Origin: Nyssa sinensis
Taxonomy: Eukaryota; Streptophyta; Magnoliopsida; Cornales; Nyssaceae
Length of the DNA stretch: 64,000 nt
Direction: 5' to 3'
NCBI GenBank assembly: GCA_008638375.1
Contig: CM018051.1
Coordinates: 35,612,240 to 35,676,239, forward strand
In this document: positions 34,301-45,502 of the stretch, piece after piece
How positions within the stretch are numbered: the first letter of the stretch is position 1
How the letters are laid out: each line of letters starts with the position of its first letter
The notes under the pieces: generated by a model
Told to the model about the DNA's origin: nothing
Databases searched by the model: none
Seen by the model: the letters and a program-made list of their open reading frames with translations, nothing else
Translations under genes and position numbers: made by a program

Positions 34301-36451
34301 TGTCACGACCCGAGTTCCAAAAACTCGAGAAGCGATGAAAAATTACTAAGGAATATCAGTATACGATAGCCAAACTTGTCGGGTCAATGGAAGCCAACCA
34401 GACTCCCGTATACTTAGGTTTGACCAATCTGCTGTCATGCTAAGGCCCGAAAAATTAACTATTTAAAATTTTTAGAATTGGCCTTGAAAAAATATCTCGA
34501 TAACTGTTCCTTAGGTATCCAATAGTCTAAAAATAATTTTTAATAAATTTTAGCTATAATCGATTGAGTCTAGATACCAGTCGACTAATTTTCCCATTCA
34601 GTCGACTGATAATTCGGGATTCATGGATTTTTCAACTTCTATGAGTTTTAGTCTACCTTCCAATTGACTGAGTCTAGATACTAGTCGACTGATAGTTCAG
34701 GATTCATGGATTTTTTAACTTCTGTGAGTTTTAGTCGACCTTCCAATTGACTGAGTCTAGATACCAATTGACTGATAGTTCGGGATATATGGGTTTCTTA
34801 GCTTCTATTAATTTCAGTCCACTTGTTCCATTTTTTAGTCAACGTAATGTCTCCAGTGGACTGAATTAGTCTCTGGACATGCTAAACCTATTATTTTGGA
34901 ATCCTTTCAATCCTTTTTGAACTCATTCCTTAACAAATACTAACACAATCCATATGGGATGATCACAATCACATGGACACATCTTTTATACACATATTCT
35001 CATGTTTAATCATACATAAAGTTACTTTAATTCTCATTACAAAACCAAGAGATGCAATTTACCCATTATTTGCCCAGAATGGGTTTATAGTTCATCTTCA
35101 TACATACATACATACCCAAGTTTCATGCTTGAAAGTATTGCTATATACAAATCTCCTTCAAATTCACACATGGTTTAAGTCATTTATCGAAATGAGTTTA
35201 ACATTACATATCAAGTATCAAGTTTTACAAAGCATAAAATCTAAATAACACTTCATGTCAAAATCCAATAATTCGTGTAGCATTGATCTTCAAAAAGGTA
35301 CATCCAAAAAGATGTGCATCAAAGAACGCCTTCAAGTCATTGGTTTTGCGCCATTTCCTGCATTTAGTATGGGGTTAAAATAACGCCCCCATAGAATAAT
35401 CTAACAAAAAGAGAAACTTAAGTAGTGTCACATAGATGCTTGTGCTCGTGTAGTGACAAGTTATATGTGACAATATAATTCATACATCTATAGTTTTCAA
35501 TCTCAACTTTATAATTTATTCTTCAATGATCTAAACCCAAACAAACATACACAAATGTATTTGTCACATAGCACTTACAATATAGTCTATTTATCAAGAT
35601 TACACATCACAAGAATGTGATAGAGCACATAGACTATTTTAGCAAATATGTGGTAGGCATAACATATTCTAGGGTTTATATATACAAAGAAATCAAGATC
35701 TACTCATCATGTAACCTTTTAATGAACGATTCAAAAGACTTTGAACACAAAGAATACCACAAGAAGGTAGAAGATAGAACTAATCGTACATAAGGACACA
35801 AGATTTACATACTTCCATTATTTCAACCACCACAAAACCCAATAAACATGAATATCACACCATGAGAAACATATATTTCACACATAATGCACATTCACAC
35901 CCTCATCTCATCTTTAGGTTAGAAACCCCTACCTCAAATCTCGTAGATCTCGAAGCCTTAGCTAGATTTTTTAACCTTGTAGCTTGATTCTTCAAAACCC
36001 TAGGTAGAATCTCATGTATAAGCACTCCAAGTTGATGATCTTAGCCTTAGATTGCTTTAAAGTGCCATGGATTCAAGAGAAATTGAAGGAAAAAGAGAGA
36101 GAACGTAGAAGCCCTAGAGAGGCAGAGTGAGAGAATGAGAAAAATGAGCCATCTAAATCAGCTACAGGACCTTTTATAGTGTGAAAATCAGACTTTAGGG
36201 TTTCATGTGGCCAATTACAATTATACTATACATTAAACTACTTTCCCTATTTTCCTACAATGTCTATTTTTGTCCATTCAACATATAATCTCTTCATTCC
36301 TTTAACTCAATTAATATTTTATGGTCTCTTATGTCCATTTAAAAATATTTCATGGGTATTACACTCACATAGACCCGCAAAGATGGTAAAATGACTATCT
36401 TACCCCTATAGTCATTTAATGGGTTTAAATAAGTTTCAATATTCTCCAACA
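34301..36451 (-). mobile_element. G1 5' LTR, uninterrupted
   Basis: 2.15 kb. Minus strand starts TGTTGGAGAATATTG and ends CTCGGGTCGTGACA. It shows the pre-insertion site of the solo LTR found in the left copy. Compared with that copy it lacks roughly 300 bp around 34555. It contains the GTCGACT repeat array (34556-34800). Confidence 0.82.
34556..34800. repeat. GTCGACT-containing tandem repeats in the G1 LTR (right copy)
   Basis: Repeats of AGTCTAGATACCAGTCGACT then GATAGTTCGGGATTCATGGA, about 90-100 bp per large unit and two to three units. It is the counterpart of 22258-22450. Confidence 0.75.
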
Positions 36452-37271
36452 AATTTCTAACCCATTATTATATATATTAAATCAATTTTACGCCATAATA
36501 ATCTATTACTAATATTTTAGTCTACTTATTTTATATTACAAAATTACGGGAGTTTACAATTAATCACTCACAAGAAGCAACAACGAAAGTAAGAAAAAAA
36601 ATAAGGCGTAGAAATTTTTTGGACTGGTTAAAATTTTGGAGTGAAAATTAGAGAAATATTGGGATTAAGATGGGTAAAGATTGAATTGAGCCAAAATTTT
36701 GGGGTGCATTATAGCACAACCTAGCTTACTTAGAGGTTTCACCCTTGGCAAGAAGGGAAGTTAAATCATTTTAACAAAAAAAGTTAAAAATAAATAAAAA
36801 GAAACATACTAGCACTCATGTAACTATTGTAGCATAATTGAACATTCATTCTAGTTATTAAGAGCCATCTTCTCACATTTCTTCCTTTTTTTTTCTTTGC
36901 ACATTAAAAAAACATTTTTTAAAAAGGCATTTCTTAAAAGACATCTTTACTCATAAGACCTTTTTATTTTTCTTTTAAAAGTGAGAAACATACTTCTTGA
37001 AACGCATCTCATAAGATCTTGTTTTTCTAAAAATTAATGTCTTATAAGAAAAATTTTCTTGAAAGAAGTCTTCATAGGACACCTTTAATTGGTAAGAAAC
37101 TCTATTGATCATCAAAACATGAAGAGAGTTTCTTAAACAAAATTAAAAGAGTTTTCTCAAAAAGCCTTTTTCAAAATATGTCTTTTGCTCAAAAGACATC
37201 TTTTGCATCTTAAAAAAATAATACAGAAGTGTTATCTAAAGATGTCCAGACATCTTTTTAAACTTGATCTG
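36452..37271. other. Anonymous AT-rich sequence
   Basis: No gene or domain. From 36880 to 37250 there is a loose succession of AAGACATCTTTT- and TTCTTAAAA-like segments, probably decayed repeat DNA, but without a clear period. Confidence 0.4.
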
Positions 37272-38932
37272 TGTTAGGACCATGGGGTCCGATGTTGTAA
37301 TTTGCTAATCCGATTTTTGACAAAACATGCTTTGATTGTAATAATTGCATTAGTCCTAGGCTTAGAATACTTCAATGCCCGTTCTACTCCAAGATGGCTC
37401 AAGCTTCATTGTCATGATCGTCTACCGGTCGTATTGGTTCTTGAGGGGTAAATTGAGCAATTCAAACTTTTGTTTTGATTTAGATCTTACACACTCACAC
37501 ATTGCATGCATTGCATATAGTAGACACCATATCATCATGTGTATAGTTTCCTTGCGATTGTGAAACAGTTTTTTCAAAAATACATATTTCAAAACACTTA
37601 GAGAAATTGAGTTCACAAGACAAGCAGAGAATGAGCAACTCTTTGTTTCTTGTTCAAACGAATCATTGGCTCGTTTGAACGAACAATAAAGGGTTCATTT
37701 TTGCTTGTTTTACTCGTTCGATAGGTTTGCATCAAACGAAGAGCTGCAACCTCTGAACTTTGCTCGTTTGATGTTCATTCCATACTCGTTTGAACGAAGA
37801 GCTACTCATTCAAACGATCAATGATTCATTTGAACGAACATTGCGCAAAAAATAAAAAGTTTTTTTATCTTCAAGCTTAATTTAAGATCTGACCTCATTG
37901 ATATAAATTGACAAAAATTTTGTTTCTATTTAGAGATAATAGAGTTAGAGAGAGTTCAAATTGTGAAAGCTATACACTTGAGAGATCTAAGAGATTTCAT
38001 GAGTGAACAATCATTCTTGTATATCATACATATCGCTACTTAAATCATTCATTGATTTAGATCAAATCACATGATCCAAGTCAATACAAATAGCCTCAAT
38101 TTTATGTCAATTCACCATTGAATAGTTTTGAGTTCAACCTTGAGGATTCATTGTTAAGAGATCAGTAGATATCGAGATTATGAGGATTTACAATTGTGAA
38201 GTGCCCTGATCGAAGGATTTTGAAACCATGGAAAACATCCGGTAGTATGAAAATTCCAACTATGAGGAGCTTGTGGATTCAAGGGAGATTGAAGACGTGA
38301 ACGGATAGAATAGAGCTTAAGGTACAAAGTCCAGTTCGTCTTTGCGTTGTAATTCGATCTCAATCATAATGCAACTCTTTCCTGAGCATGGCCAACTCTG
38401 GAGTTTTCCACCGCAGATAGTTTTCCATGGTGGTTTCTCCGTCATCATTTTAGTTTGCAATTTCTCTTACTTTTCATGCTTTACAATTTTTAATTTCCTT
38501 GAATTAGTTGCTTCCTCTATATAGAAATTTAGGTTTTCATGAATTGTGGAATTTGATCTTCAATTGAGTAATTGAAAACCTTAATTGTGAAATTGAAATA
38601 GCAAATTGAATTGTAGAATTGACAATTAATCATATAGTTTAATTTCAATTTGAATTGTGAAATTAATAGTCAAATTGAACTAGTACATCATTTAGGTTTG
38701 TGTTGAATGGTATGTCTTAACAAACACTATGTGATTACTAAATCGGATGGCTTGTAATTTTTGATTGAATTGTACATTATAGTTAAATATTCATTGAATT
38801 TACAATTCATATTTTTTGCCATTTTAGTAGTTGTTAGTGTTGTGGTTGAAAAATTAGAGGAATTGAAAAAGTTGTGCATACCTATTCAATCCTCCCTTCT
38901 AGGTTAGATTCACACCTCGGGACCAACCAACA
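37272..38932 (+). mobile_element. Possible copia-type solo LTR
   Basis: The start TGTTAGGACCATGGGGTCC and an end CCTCCCTTCTAGGTTAGATT then CTCGGGACCAACCAACA resemble copia LTR termini (TGTT...AACA with a C/T-rich stretch before the end). Flanks ATCTG and ATCCA match at only three of five positions. No primer site follows. The assignment is tentative and rests on terminal resemblance. Confidence 0.35.
37645..37850. repeat. Cluster of CGTTTGAACGAA motifs
   Basis: At least eight copies or near-copies of CGTTTGAACGAA, CATTCAAACGA or CATCAAACGAAGAG occur within 200 bp. The TTCAAACG/CGTTTGAA pairs are self-complementary, so the segment could fold into several alternative hairpins. It lies inside the possible solo LTR. 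Confidence 0.7.
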
Positions 38933-39496
38933 ATCCAGGCTTAGTAAATAAGTTATAAACAGGTGGGTATAGGGTAAATATCTTGAATTTCCATAATATG
39001 GTCAAAAACATGGCAAAGAGTGGTAAGCAGGATTACTAACAAGTAACAACTTGTTAGAGATAGTCATATTCTTGTTATATGTGAAACTAGTATATACCTT
39101 ATGGACGGAGCGAAGCCCGTGTAGCTCAACCTAGTTATGTTGTCAGGAATGAATAATAGATTGGTTCGCCCCCCACAGTGCAGTTACGATAAGGGTATGT
39201 TGGAAAATTTCAATATACCGAATTAGGGTTAGATTTTACCCATGAAACAGTATAATATATGTTGTAGTCCTATTTCCTAATAGTGAAGAACATAGCAGTA
39301 AACAGGCACAAACCGAAGCTTCATGCAAAACATAAAGATTGACATGAACTTTTAATATCCATTTTTCTAATTTAACTAAACAAAGTGAAAGTAACTGAAT
39401 CACAGATTTACAACTTATAATATCAATCAACAGAGTCTCAACCCAATTATTTGCAAACATTACTTAACACTCCATTGTCACCAATCCATTATGTCT
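38933..39496. other. Anonymous sequence between elements
   Basis: No coding potential or repeat structure recognised. The C-rich run at about 39167-39175 is isolated. Confidence 0.4.
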
Positions 39497-39501
39497 GGAG
39501 C

Positions 39502-39771
39502 TATTAGATTTGGTGGAATAACATTAAAAGAGACAAGAGACAGAGAAGAGAGAGAGAGAGAGAGAAGGGAAAATCCAAATGACTACATTGTATTAGACTG
39601 AAATTCATGCTGAAACAAAACAAGAGAGTTCCTTATATAGAAGGGCTATGAGGTTGTACATGGAAAGTATATATAAAGGAAATAACCCATGAAATCCTAC
39701 TAGAATTACACAATACTATATATGTAACCCTAACATAATACTATATATGTAACCCTAATATACTTCTAACA
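39502..39771 (-). mobile_element. LARD-like element 3' LTR
   Basis: 270 bp. Minus strand starts TGTTAGAAGTATATTAGGG and ends AATCTAATA (expected AATCTAACA). It contains a short duplicated CATAATACTATATATGTAAC segment also present in the partner LTR. Confidence 0.9.
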
Positions 39772-41399
39772 GCCCCTCTTAAACTCAAGGTGGGAGGTAA
39801 ACCAACTTGAGTTTGCAAACAAAATCTAAATGTGGACTGGATAACTTGGTGGCATTGTTGCTAAAATGGAGATGTAACCCAAGCGGACATGGCGTTGTTG
39901 TTGAGACGGTAGGACTTGACATGGAGCTGTGGCTGTGGCTGTGACTGAGACGGATCCGCTGCTTGCTAAGGCGAAACTAGAGCTGCGGCTGAGAGTGAAA
40001 AGGAAGTGGCGCAGCAGCGAAATGGTGTGGACCAAAGAAGCAGAAAGAATAAAGAACCAGGAGCAAAAACGGCGTGGACCAAAGCGGCGACTGGGATCAG
40101 AAAGAATAAAGAAAAGGAACAATAGACACGTAGTAGAGAAAAGGAAGAATAAAGAAAGAATCAGAGGGAACGGTGGAACAAAAAAATTAAAACGAACAAG
40201 TGGTGGCTAAAGCAAGGGAAGAAAACAAAAAGAGAAGAAGCGACACAAGGGTAGAGGAGAAAACAGAAAAGAGCGCAAAGGCAGAGGAGAAAACAGAAAA
40301 GAATCAGCGACTGGGGAGTAGAGCAGAACCCAGCCTCAGATCTATAACAAGATCTTGAGAGGGAAAAACTAGAAGTAGCAGAACTTGGAAGCCGAAGATC
40401 TATAGGGAAGGCAAGAAGAGAAGAGGAAGAGGAAAAGGAATAACAGAAGCAGAGCAAACAGGTTTGGGGTCTTAGAACAGATGAGAGATCGAACATGATG
40501 TGCATAAGTAGATGAACGACAGACGGCTAACATGGCATATGAACGTCAGAGAAGCAGATAAACCAAATACGACGGTGCACACTGTTTGGTAAAGTTAGAA
40601 CAGGACTGATTAGTAGAAGATGAACAGGGAGAAAGCAAAGGGGGGACGTTGTGGCTTGGGAAAAAAACAAAACAGCAGTGGCTTGGGAACGGAGAAACAA
40701 AGAAAAAAAAAGAGAGAAAAAAAAAAGTAGCTGCATGTTCCAGCAAAGACGGGTAGGGTCAATAAAGATGGGTAGGGTTAAGGAGATACGGATCAAACCA
40801 ATTTTGTTATATCCTTTGAATCTGCAACAAGGGATACGGATCAAACCAATTCTGTAGAGGCATTACTCAAAGCACAGATTCCACACATGCTCTCTACTAA
40901 CATGGATATAGAAAAATCCTTTACTATGTATATGCTTCTTTCTTAGTGTACGAAAACACAGACAGTCAATTGTGAAACAGTAATGGAGGACTCTGATAGA
41001 ACACAAAAAAAAAAAACATATATCATAATCAATCGGGATGATAGACAGTAACACTCCAGGCAGAAATCTAAGGTAAATCCCCTACCTGCTATAATCACTC
41101 GTAGAGTAGTCCACGCACTCCAAAAATAAAGCTTACTCAATCTTTATAACATCGCTAACATTCCATGAAAGCCTCCCATCCCCATTCTGAAAGAAACTTG
41201 CATTATATTCAAATTGTGGTTTCCAGCCTGGAAAACACTTTCAGAACCTTCATGTGAAACTCTAACAAAGACTGCCCAGCCTTGCCACGAGGCAAAGAAT
41301 CTCAATCTGCTGAGCTCGAACGACGAATCTGGGAGTCGCAGGAGGAGATTAAAAACCCTAAGAGAGAGTGAGAGTTTGAGAGAGAGAAATGAAGCATTA

Positions 41400-41404
<5 letters not shown>

Positions 41405-41447
<43 letters not shown>
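41405..41447. repeat. (GA)n microsatellite
   Basis: About 42 bp of alternating GA within the LARD-like element interior. It produces the Ser-Leu and Arg-Glu runs in spurious frames on both strands. Confidence 0.95.
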
Positions 41448-41449
<2 letters not shown>

Positions 41450-41923
41450 AGAACGTAAGGTGGAGATCTTGGCCAAGTAAGTGGGGTCCACAGTGGGGTC
41501 TCAGTGGGATGATAAAGACCGGAGAAACAGGGTTGGGCTGCAATATGATTGCAACACTCCGATGACGCGATTCGGCAAGATAGACGGTAGGCACGATGAG
41601 GATGGAACGGGACAGAATTGTGACAATGATGATGAGGATGAGTTGCAGATATCAGAATCAAGTGGTGTTATGTCAAAGTCCAGACTGATACGGTGTTATG
41701 TCAAAGAAGAATGGAAGAAGAAAAAGAAAAGAAAGAAAAGAGAGTTGGGTGGCGTAGATAGAAGAAGAAAACAAATAGAAGCGGCACTGGGCTGAACAGA
41801 AACAGGGAAAAAAAAAAAAGCAAAAGAAGTTATGGCTGGGAGAGAGAAAATCAGAGGGAAAGAAGCTATAAACTTGTTGAACCAGACCCAGTTAGGGTAC
41901 CAGAGAAAAATCAGACCAAAGAA

Positions 41924-41941
41924 GGAGAGGCTCTGATACCA
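41924..41941 (-). other. Primer-binding site of LARD-like element
   Basis: The minus strand reads TGGTATCAGAGCCTCTCC, an exact match to the plant initiator Met-tRNA complement over the first 12 bases, immediately after the LTR end (AACA). Confidence 0.9.
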
Positions 41942-42215
41942 TGTTAGATTTAATGGAATAACATTAAAAGAGACAAGAGACAGAGAAGAGAGAGAGAGAG
42001 AGAAGGGAAAATCCAAACGACTACATTGTATTAGACTGAAATTCATGCTGAAACAAAACAAGAAAGCTCCTTATATAGGAGGGCTATGAGATTGTACATG
42101 GAAAGTACAAACAAAAGAAATAACCCATGAAATCCTAATTCTACTAGAATTACACAATACTATATATGTAAATCTAACATAATACTATATATGTAACCCT
42201 AATATACTTCTAACA
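41942..42215 (-). mobile_element. LARD-like element 5' LTR
   Basis: 274 bp. Minus strand starts TGTTAGAAGTATATTAGGG and ends AAATCTAACA. Its close match to the left LTR indicates a comparatively recent insertion. Confidence 0.9.
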
Positions 42216-42289
42216 GGAGCCATTTCTTCTATATATAATCAATTTATTTGGTTGTGGTTAAAGTTTCAATAATGATTGGTCATTAAGTT

Positions 42290-42688
42290 TAAAAACTGTT
42301 CAAAACTAGTGAGGTTTAAGGTTTATGGAAAATGAAATCAATTCATATTGTAATCTCGATCAGAGAAGGATTAGAAATCAAGAGAATAGTTTTTTTTTAT
42401 TGAGAGAAAGAACACTTCTACCATTAAACTCACACACTCACATACATTCTGTTACTTTTTTATATGTGTCTCTTTTAGTGAGTCTACAATAACTATACAT
42501 ACAGATTCAGATATGCATAACACAGTAGTTAGTTTGTTACAACTGACTATGGATCCTCTATTCTTTGTAACTGACTACAACTATCAGCAGTTGAGTTTTC
42601 ATAAGTACTTGTCTCGAGTGAGCTCTATTTTCTTTCTTTACTTAGCTCCTTTCTCTGATTCTCAGTTTGTGTACCCTGACTATTAAGA
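42290..42688 (-). mobile_element. Copia-2 3' LTR
   Basis: About 400 bp. On the minus strand it starts near TCTTAATAGTCAGGG, after a polypurine tract TTTGTAGGGGGG, and ends GAACAGTTTTTA (the other copy has GAACAGTTTTCA). It provides the reference against which the scrambled 5' LTR can be read. Confidence 0.75.
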
Positions 42689-42973
42689 CCCCCCTACAAA
42701 TTGATGGGTGCTGAAAATATCCTCAGTTTGTCTTTGAAGTTTAGAAATCTAGTGGAGGACAGAGGCTTAGTAAAGATATATGTTATTTGGTATTTTGTTG
42801 CTAAGTAATGAGTTATGAGAAGTTTTCTTGTCACTTGTTCTCGTACCTCTATGTGCTTTGTCCTAACATGGAATGTTAGGTTAGAGGCAAGAGCAAGAGC
42901 TGAGATGTTGTCACACGTAAGTGTAGGGGGGTTGAGAAAGATAAATTTTCAGGTCACAAAATAGCATATTTAG
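42689..42973 (-). pseudogene. Copia-2 RNase H, C-terminal part
   Basis: The minus strand reads WLNMLFCDLKIYL, then PPTLTCDNISALALASN and LTFHVRTKHIEVREQVTRKL, the C-terminal part of copia RNase H with the conserved H-x-R-T-K-H-I-E segment. It is cut at 42973 by the element at 42979. The upstream half (QIAADLAW) resumes at 47534, so the insertion sits in the codons for the Trp of DLAWL. Confidence 0.88.
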
Positions 42974-42978
42974 CCAGG

Positions 42979-44372
42979 TGTTAAACCCTTTTCTACTTGA
43001 CACGGTGGCATAGGGAGGCATGCCATGCCTTGATGGCTTGACATGGGGGGAGGCATACTAATGCCATTAGAATAACATTCATGAGTGAATTGGGATTCAG
43101 GAGCGGAATGACATCCAGGGATGGAATGACATTCCGAAGTTGGCCAAGTTGGTGAGCCTCAACCAATGCCAAGGCCAAGATAAGGGTGGCCTGTCATGGG
43201 CATCCTTGTGGATATGTTGAAGATGTTCTAAGTATTGGAGGGATCCTTAGACAAATTCAGAGTTGGTGCAACTGATATGCATATGCCTTTGACAGCAAGG
43301 GTCAAGGCAATACCTTTGTGAACAGTTTGGCGCATAGATTGTCGTTGACAAGGCAAATGCGCACAAGGGAAAGATCTGGTTCTACAAGCTATTGTATCCA
43401 CTCCTGTCAGGTGGACAAATCTTCATAAGACATATATAGGGGGGAGCACCTCCTTGAGGCGCCCATAGGCGAGTGTCCTATGCGGCTAAGGAAGACCAAG
43501 ACATGTAGGGCGTGGCTTGGCATTGAGACTTGTTGGTAAGTGCAGACTTTGGTGCAGTAAGTGTGGCTGTAGCAAAGACAAGGCAGTTGCGGGGCAGTTG
43601 CTGGTCTGGCACAAGACAAAGCTGTCTAAAGGCAGACAAGGGGAACTGTCATGCTGCGTTGGCGCGTTGATCCAAGGGCTAGCATTAAGTGCAATAGTGA
43701 GATAAACTGCTTGCACATATGTGGCGCAAATCGGTGGCTTCAGACAGCCCTAACAGTTGAAGGTGTCAACTGCTAGGACAGGTGGCTGTGTGTTCTTGTT
43801 TCTAACAAACCCTAGCAGTTGGGGGTGTCAACTGCAATGTCGTGCATGTCACAGACACCATGACACTTCATTACATTCTGTCAATATATATATGTGTGTG
43901 AATGTATTGCAGGGTGAGTGTGGCAATGGCTAGTTGGTGCCAGCAAGCCCTTGGGCAATTGGGGGTGTCAACTGCCAGGCAGTTGTGCATGGCTGCCTAT
44001 AAAATGCATGCACATGCTAAGGTTGCGACATAGAGAGAAGCACAGAAGTGTATACACAAGGGTGAAAATACACAGAAGTGTGGAAGACGAATCTGAGTGA
44101 GAGAGAGTATTTTTGTAACCCTTGGCCGGGTGTCTTTTGTATTCATATGGGAGTTAGTGCATAAAAGGTTGGGAAAGTGTTTCCTGAAATGGTTGTGTTC
44201 TATGTATGTGCCTTAGTTCCTGTTTATAATTGAATTGTGCAGACCTTATTGTGTTGTAATCCTATTCTAGGGTTTCAGCCTTTCTTCAGGGGTTGTGTGG
44301 TTGGCTTGTCAAAGGAGTGGTCTTGACGCCACACAGGCAAAAAAAATTTGGTTCAATTTTGACCCTGTGATA
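42979..44372 (+). mobile_element. TR-GAG element 5' LTR
   Basis: Starts TGTTAAACCC and ends TTTTGACCCTGTGATA, the partner ending TTTTGACCTTTTGACA. It contains three copies of a palindromic AGTTGGGGGTGTCAACTGC motif (around 43755, 43815 and 43960), a TATA box, and a CATATATATATGTGTG-like tract. Confidence 0.88.
43998..44004 (+). promoter_or_regulatory. Putative TATA box in 5' LTR
   Basis: TATAAAA in the context GGCTGCCTATAAAATGCATG, conserved at 47155-47161 in the other LTR and lying about 370 bp before the LTR end, a sensible position for the U3/R boundary. Confidence 0.65.
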
Positions 44373-44374
44373 AT

Positions 44375-44392
44375 TGGTATCAGAGCGCAGGC
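44375..44392 (+). other. TR-GAG primer-binding site
   Basis: TGGTATCAGAGCGCAGGC starts two bases after the LTR end. The first 12 bases match the complement of plant initiator Met-tRNA exactly. Confidence 0.9.
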
Positions 44393-44401
44393 TGTGGCGA
44401 A

Positions 44402-45502
44402 ATGGCCAGCGGTAAGGCACTGCGTGAACGGGTTGCGAGACTCGAGGATTTCGTCGGGGCTCCTTTGACAGACGGGGCATCACCTCTTGTTGTTCAGTGC
44501 GAACATATAGCACTAGAAGTGGAGGAGTTGAAGGTGAGACTGCAAGACTACATCTCTGGCATCAATGGTCGGTTGAACGACATGCTCAATGATGTGGGTG
44601 CGCTGGCAGACTCAACGAAGGACTCTCTACGCGGCATAGAGGAAGAGATGGGTCTGATCAAGAGGGCCATGCATTAGACTAGTAGGCAGGATGGTGCAAG
44701 GAAGGTTAAGGTTCCTGAACCGAAGGCATTCAATGGTGTTCGGAGTGCCAAAGACCTTGAAAACTTCTTGTGGGACATGGAGCAATACTTCACTGCTGCC
44801 CATATTCCTGATGGTGAACGAGTTACCATGACCAACATGTATTTGCCTGGTGATGCCAAGCTTTGGTGGCGTACTCGCGTGGCAGACGAGGGACGGCCAA
44901 AGATTAGAGTTTGGGCAGATCTGAAGAAGGAACTCAAGGAGCAGTTTCTTCCTACCAACTCGAGTTGGGTGGCTCGAGACTCACTACGACGACTCAAGCA
45001 CACCGGGACAGTGCGTGAGTATGTCAAGACATTCAGTTCGTTGATGCTGGATGTGAAGAACATGTCTGAGGAAGACAAGTTGTTCAACTTTATGTCGGGA
45101 CTGTAAGGATAGGCTCAGGCAGAATTGATAAGAAGGGGAGTTCGAGATCTCCCTAGTGCAGTAGCAGCAGCGGATAGTTTGGTGGACTTGTCTCTTGACA
45201 AATCCAACTCTACCACCGGCAAGTCCAGGAAGTTTGACAAATCCTCGGGCAAGGCCAAAGAGGGTGGGACAGAGGCAGATAAGGGCAAGACAGAGACAGT
45301 AGACCAAAAGAAGCCATGGACTGGTAGCTGTTTCATTTGCAAGGGACCACACCGGATGAAGGACTGTCCAGCAAGGGAAAAACTTGCTACAATGGTTCAT
45401 GAAGGGTCTTCAGATGCTGATGATGGTGCTGTTGTTAGAGTGAACCCAATGGTGTTGCTGAATTGCATCCAGGTCGAGAAATACCTGCACTTAGAAGAGT
45501 GA
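44402..45502 (+). pseudogene. TR-GAG element gag, one frame with three stop codons
   Basis: A single reading frame of 366 codons runs from ATG 44402 to TGA 45500-45502 without frameshift. It is broken only by TAG at 44675-44677, TAA at 45104-45106 and TAG at 45110-45112. Residues 1-90 are rich in Leu/Glu/Arg and look coiled-coil. About residues 105-240 form the retrotrans_gag core (FLWDMEQYF, MYLPGDAKLWWRTRV, LKKELKEQFLP, LKHTGTVREYVKTFSSL). A Lys/Ser-rich linker leads to a knuckle CFICKGPHRMKDC near residue 310 (CX2CX3HX4C, one residue shorter than the classic spacing). Gag would form particles and package RNA. No pol follows. Confidence 0.9.

Larger units (their letters stand above)
21690..36451 (-). 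mobile_element. G1: non-autonomous gypsy-type retrotransposon with paired LTRs
   Basis: Two long direct repeats (21690-28733 and 34301-36451) share extended identity, for example TGTCACGACC(T/C)GAGTTCC at the left ends and GTCATTTAATGGGTTTAAAT near the right ends. Orientation is minus: a Met-tRNA-like primer site lies just left of the right LTR, and the gag knuckle reads on the minus strand. The interior (28734-34300) is 5.6 kb with only a gag remnant and no pol domain. The flanks GTTAA and AATTT do not match, so one side may be rearranged. The left LTR is split by a 4.6-kb solo LTR. Confidence 0.82.
39502..42215 (-). mobile_element. Compact non-autonomous LTR retrotransposon (LARD/TRIM-like), complete
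   Basis: Perfect TSD GGAGC at 39497-39501 and 42216-42220. Direct LTRs are 39502-39771 (270 bp) and 41942-42215 (274 bp), nearly identical apart from a few substitutions and a small indel. The minus-strand primer site TGGTATCAGAGCCTCTCC directly follows the right LTR, and a polypurine tract AGTTTAAGAGGGGC precedes the left LTR. The 2.17-kb interior has no gag, RT or integrase segment. It is strongly purine-rich on the plus strand, which generates long but meaningless open frames. It must have been mobilised by proteins from another, probably copia-type, element. The first G of the left LTR is mutated (TATTAG instead of TGTTAG). Confidence 0.9.

Noticed and set aside
39929..41795. Several 80-120-residue open frames on both strands within the LARD-like element
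   Set aside because: They arise from purine-biased low-complexity sequence (Lys/Arg/Glu-rich on one strand, Ser/Leu/Phe-rich on the other), including a (GA)n tract. No motif supports coding.
43517..43705. Frames conserved between the two TR-GAG LTRs (also at 46627-46857)
   Set aside because: Conservation reflects LTR identity, not coding constraint; the two copies differ by indels and have no domain.
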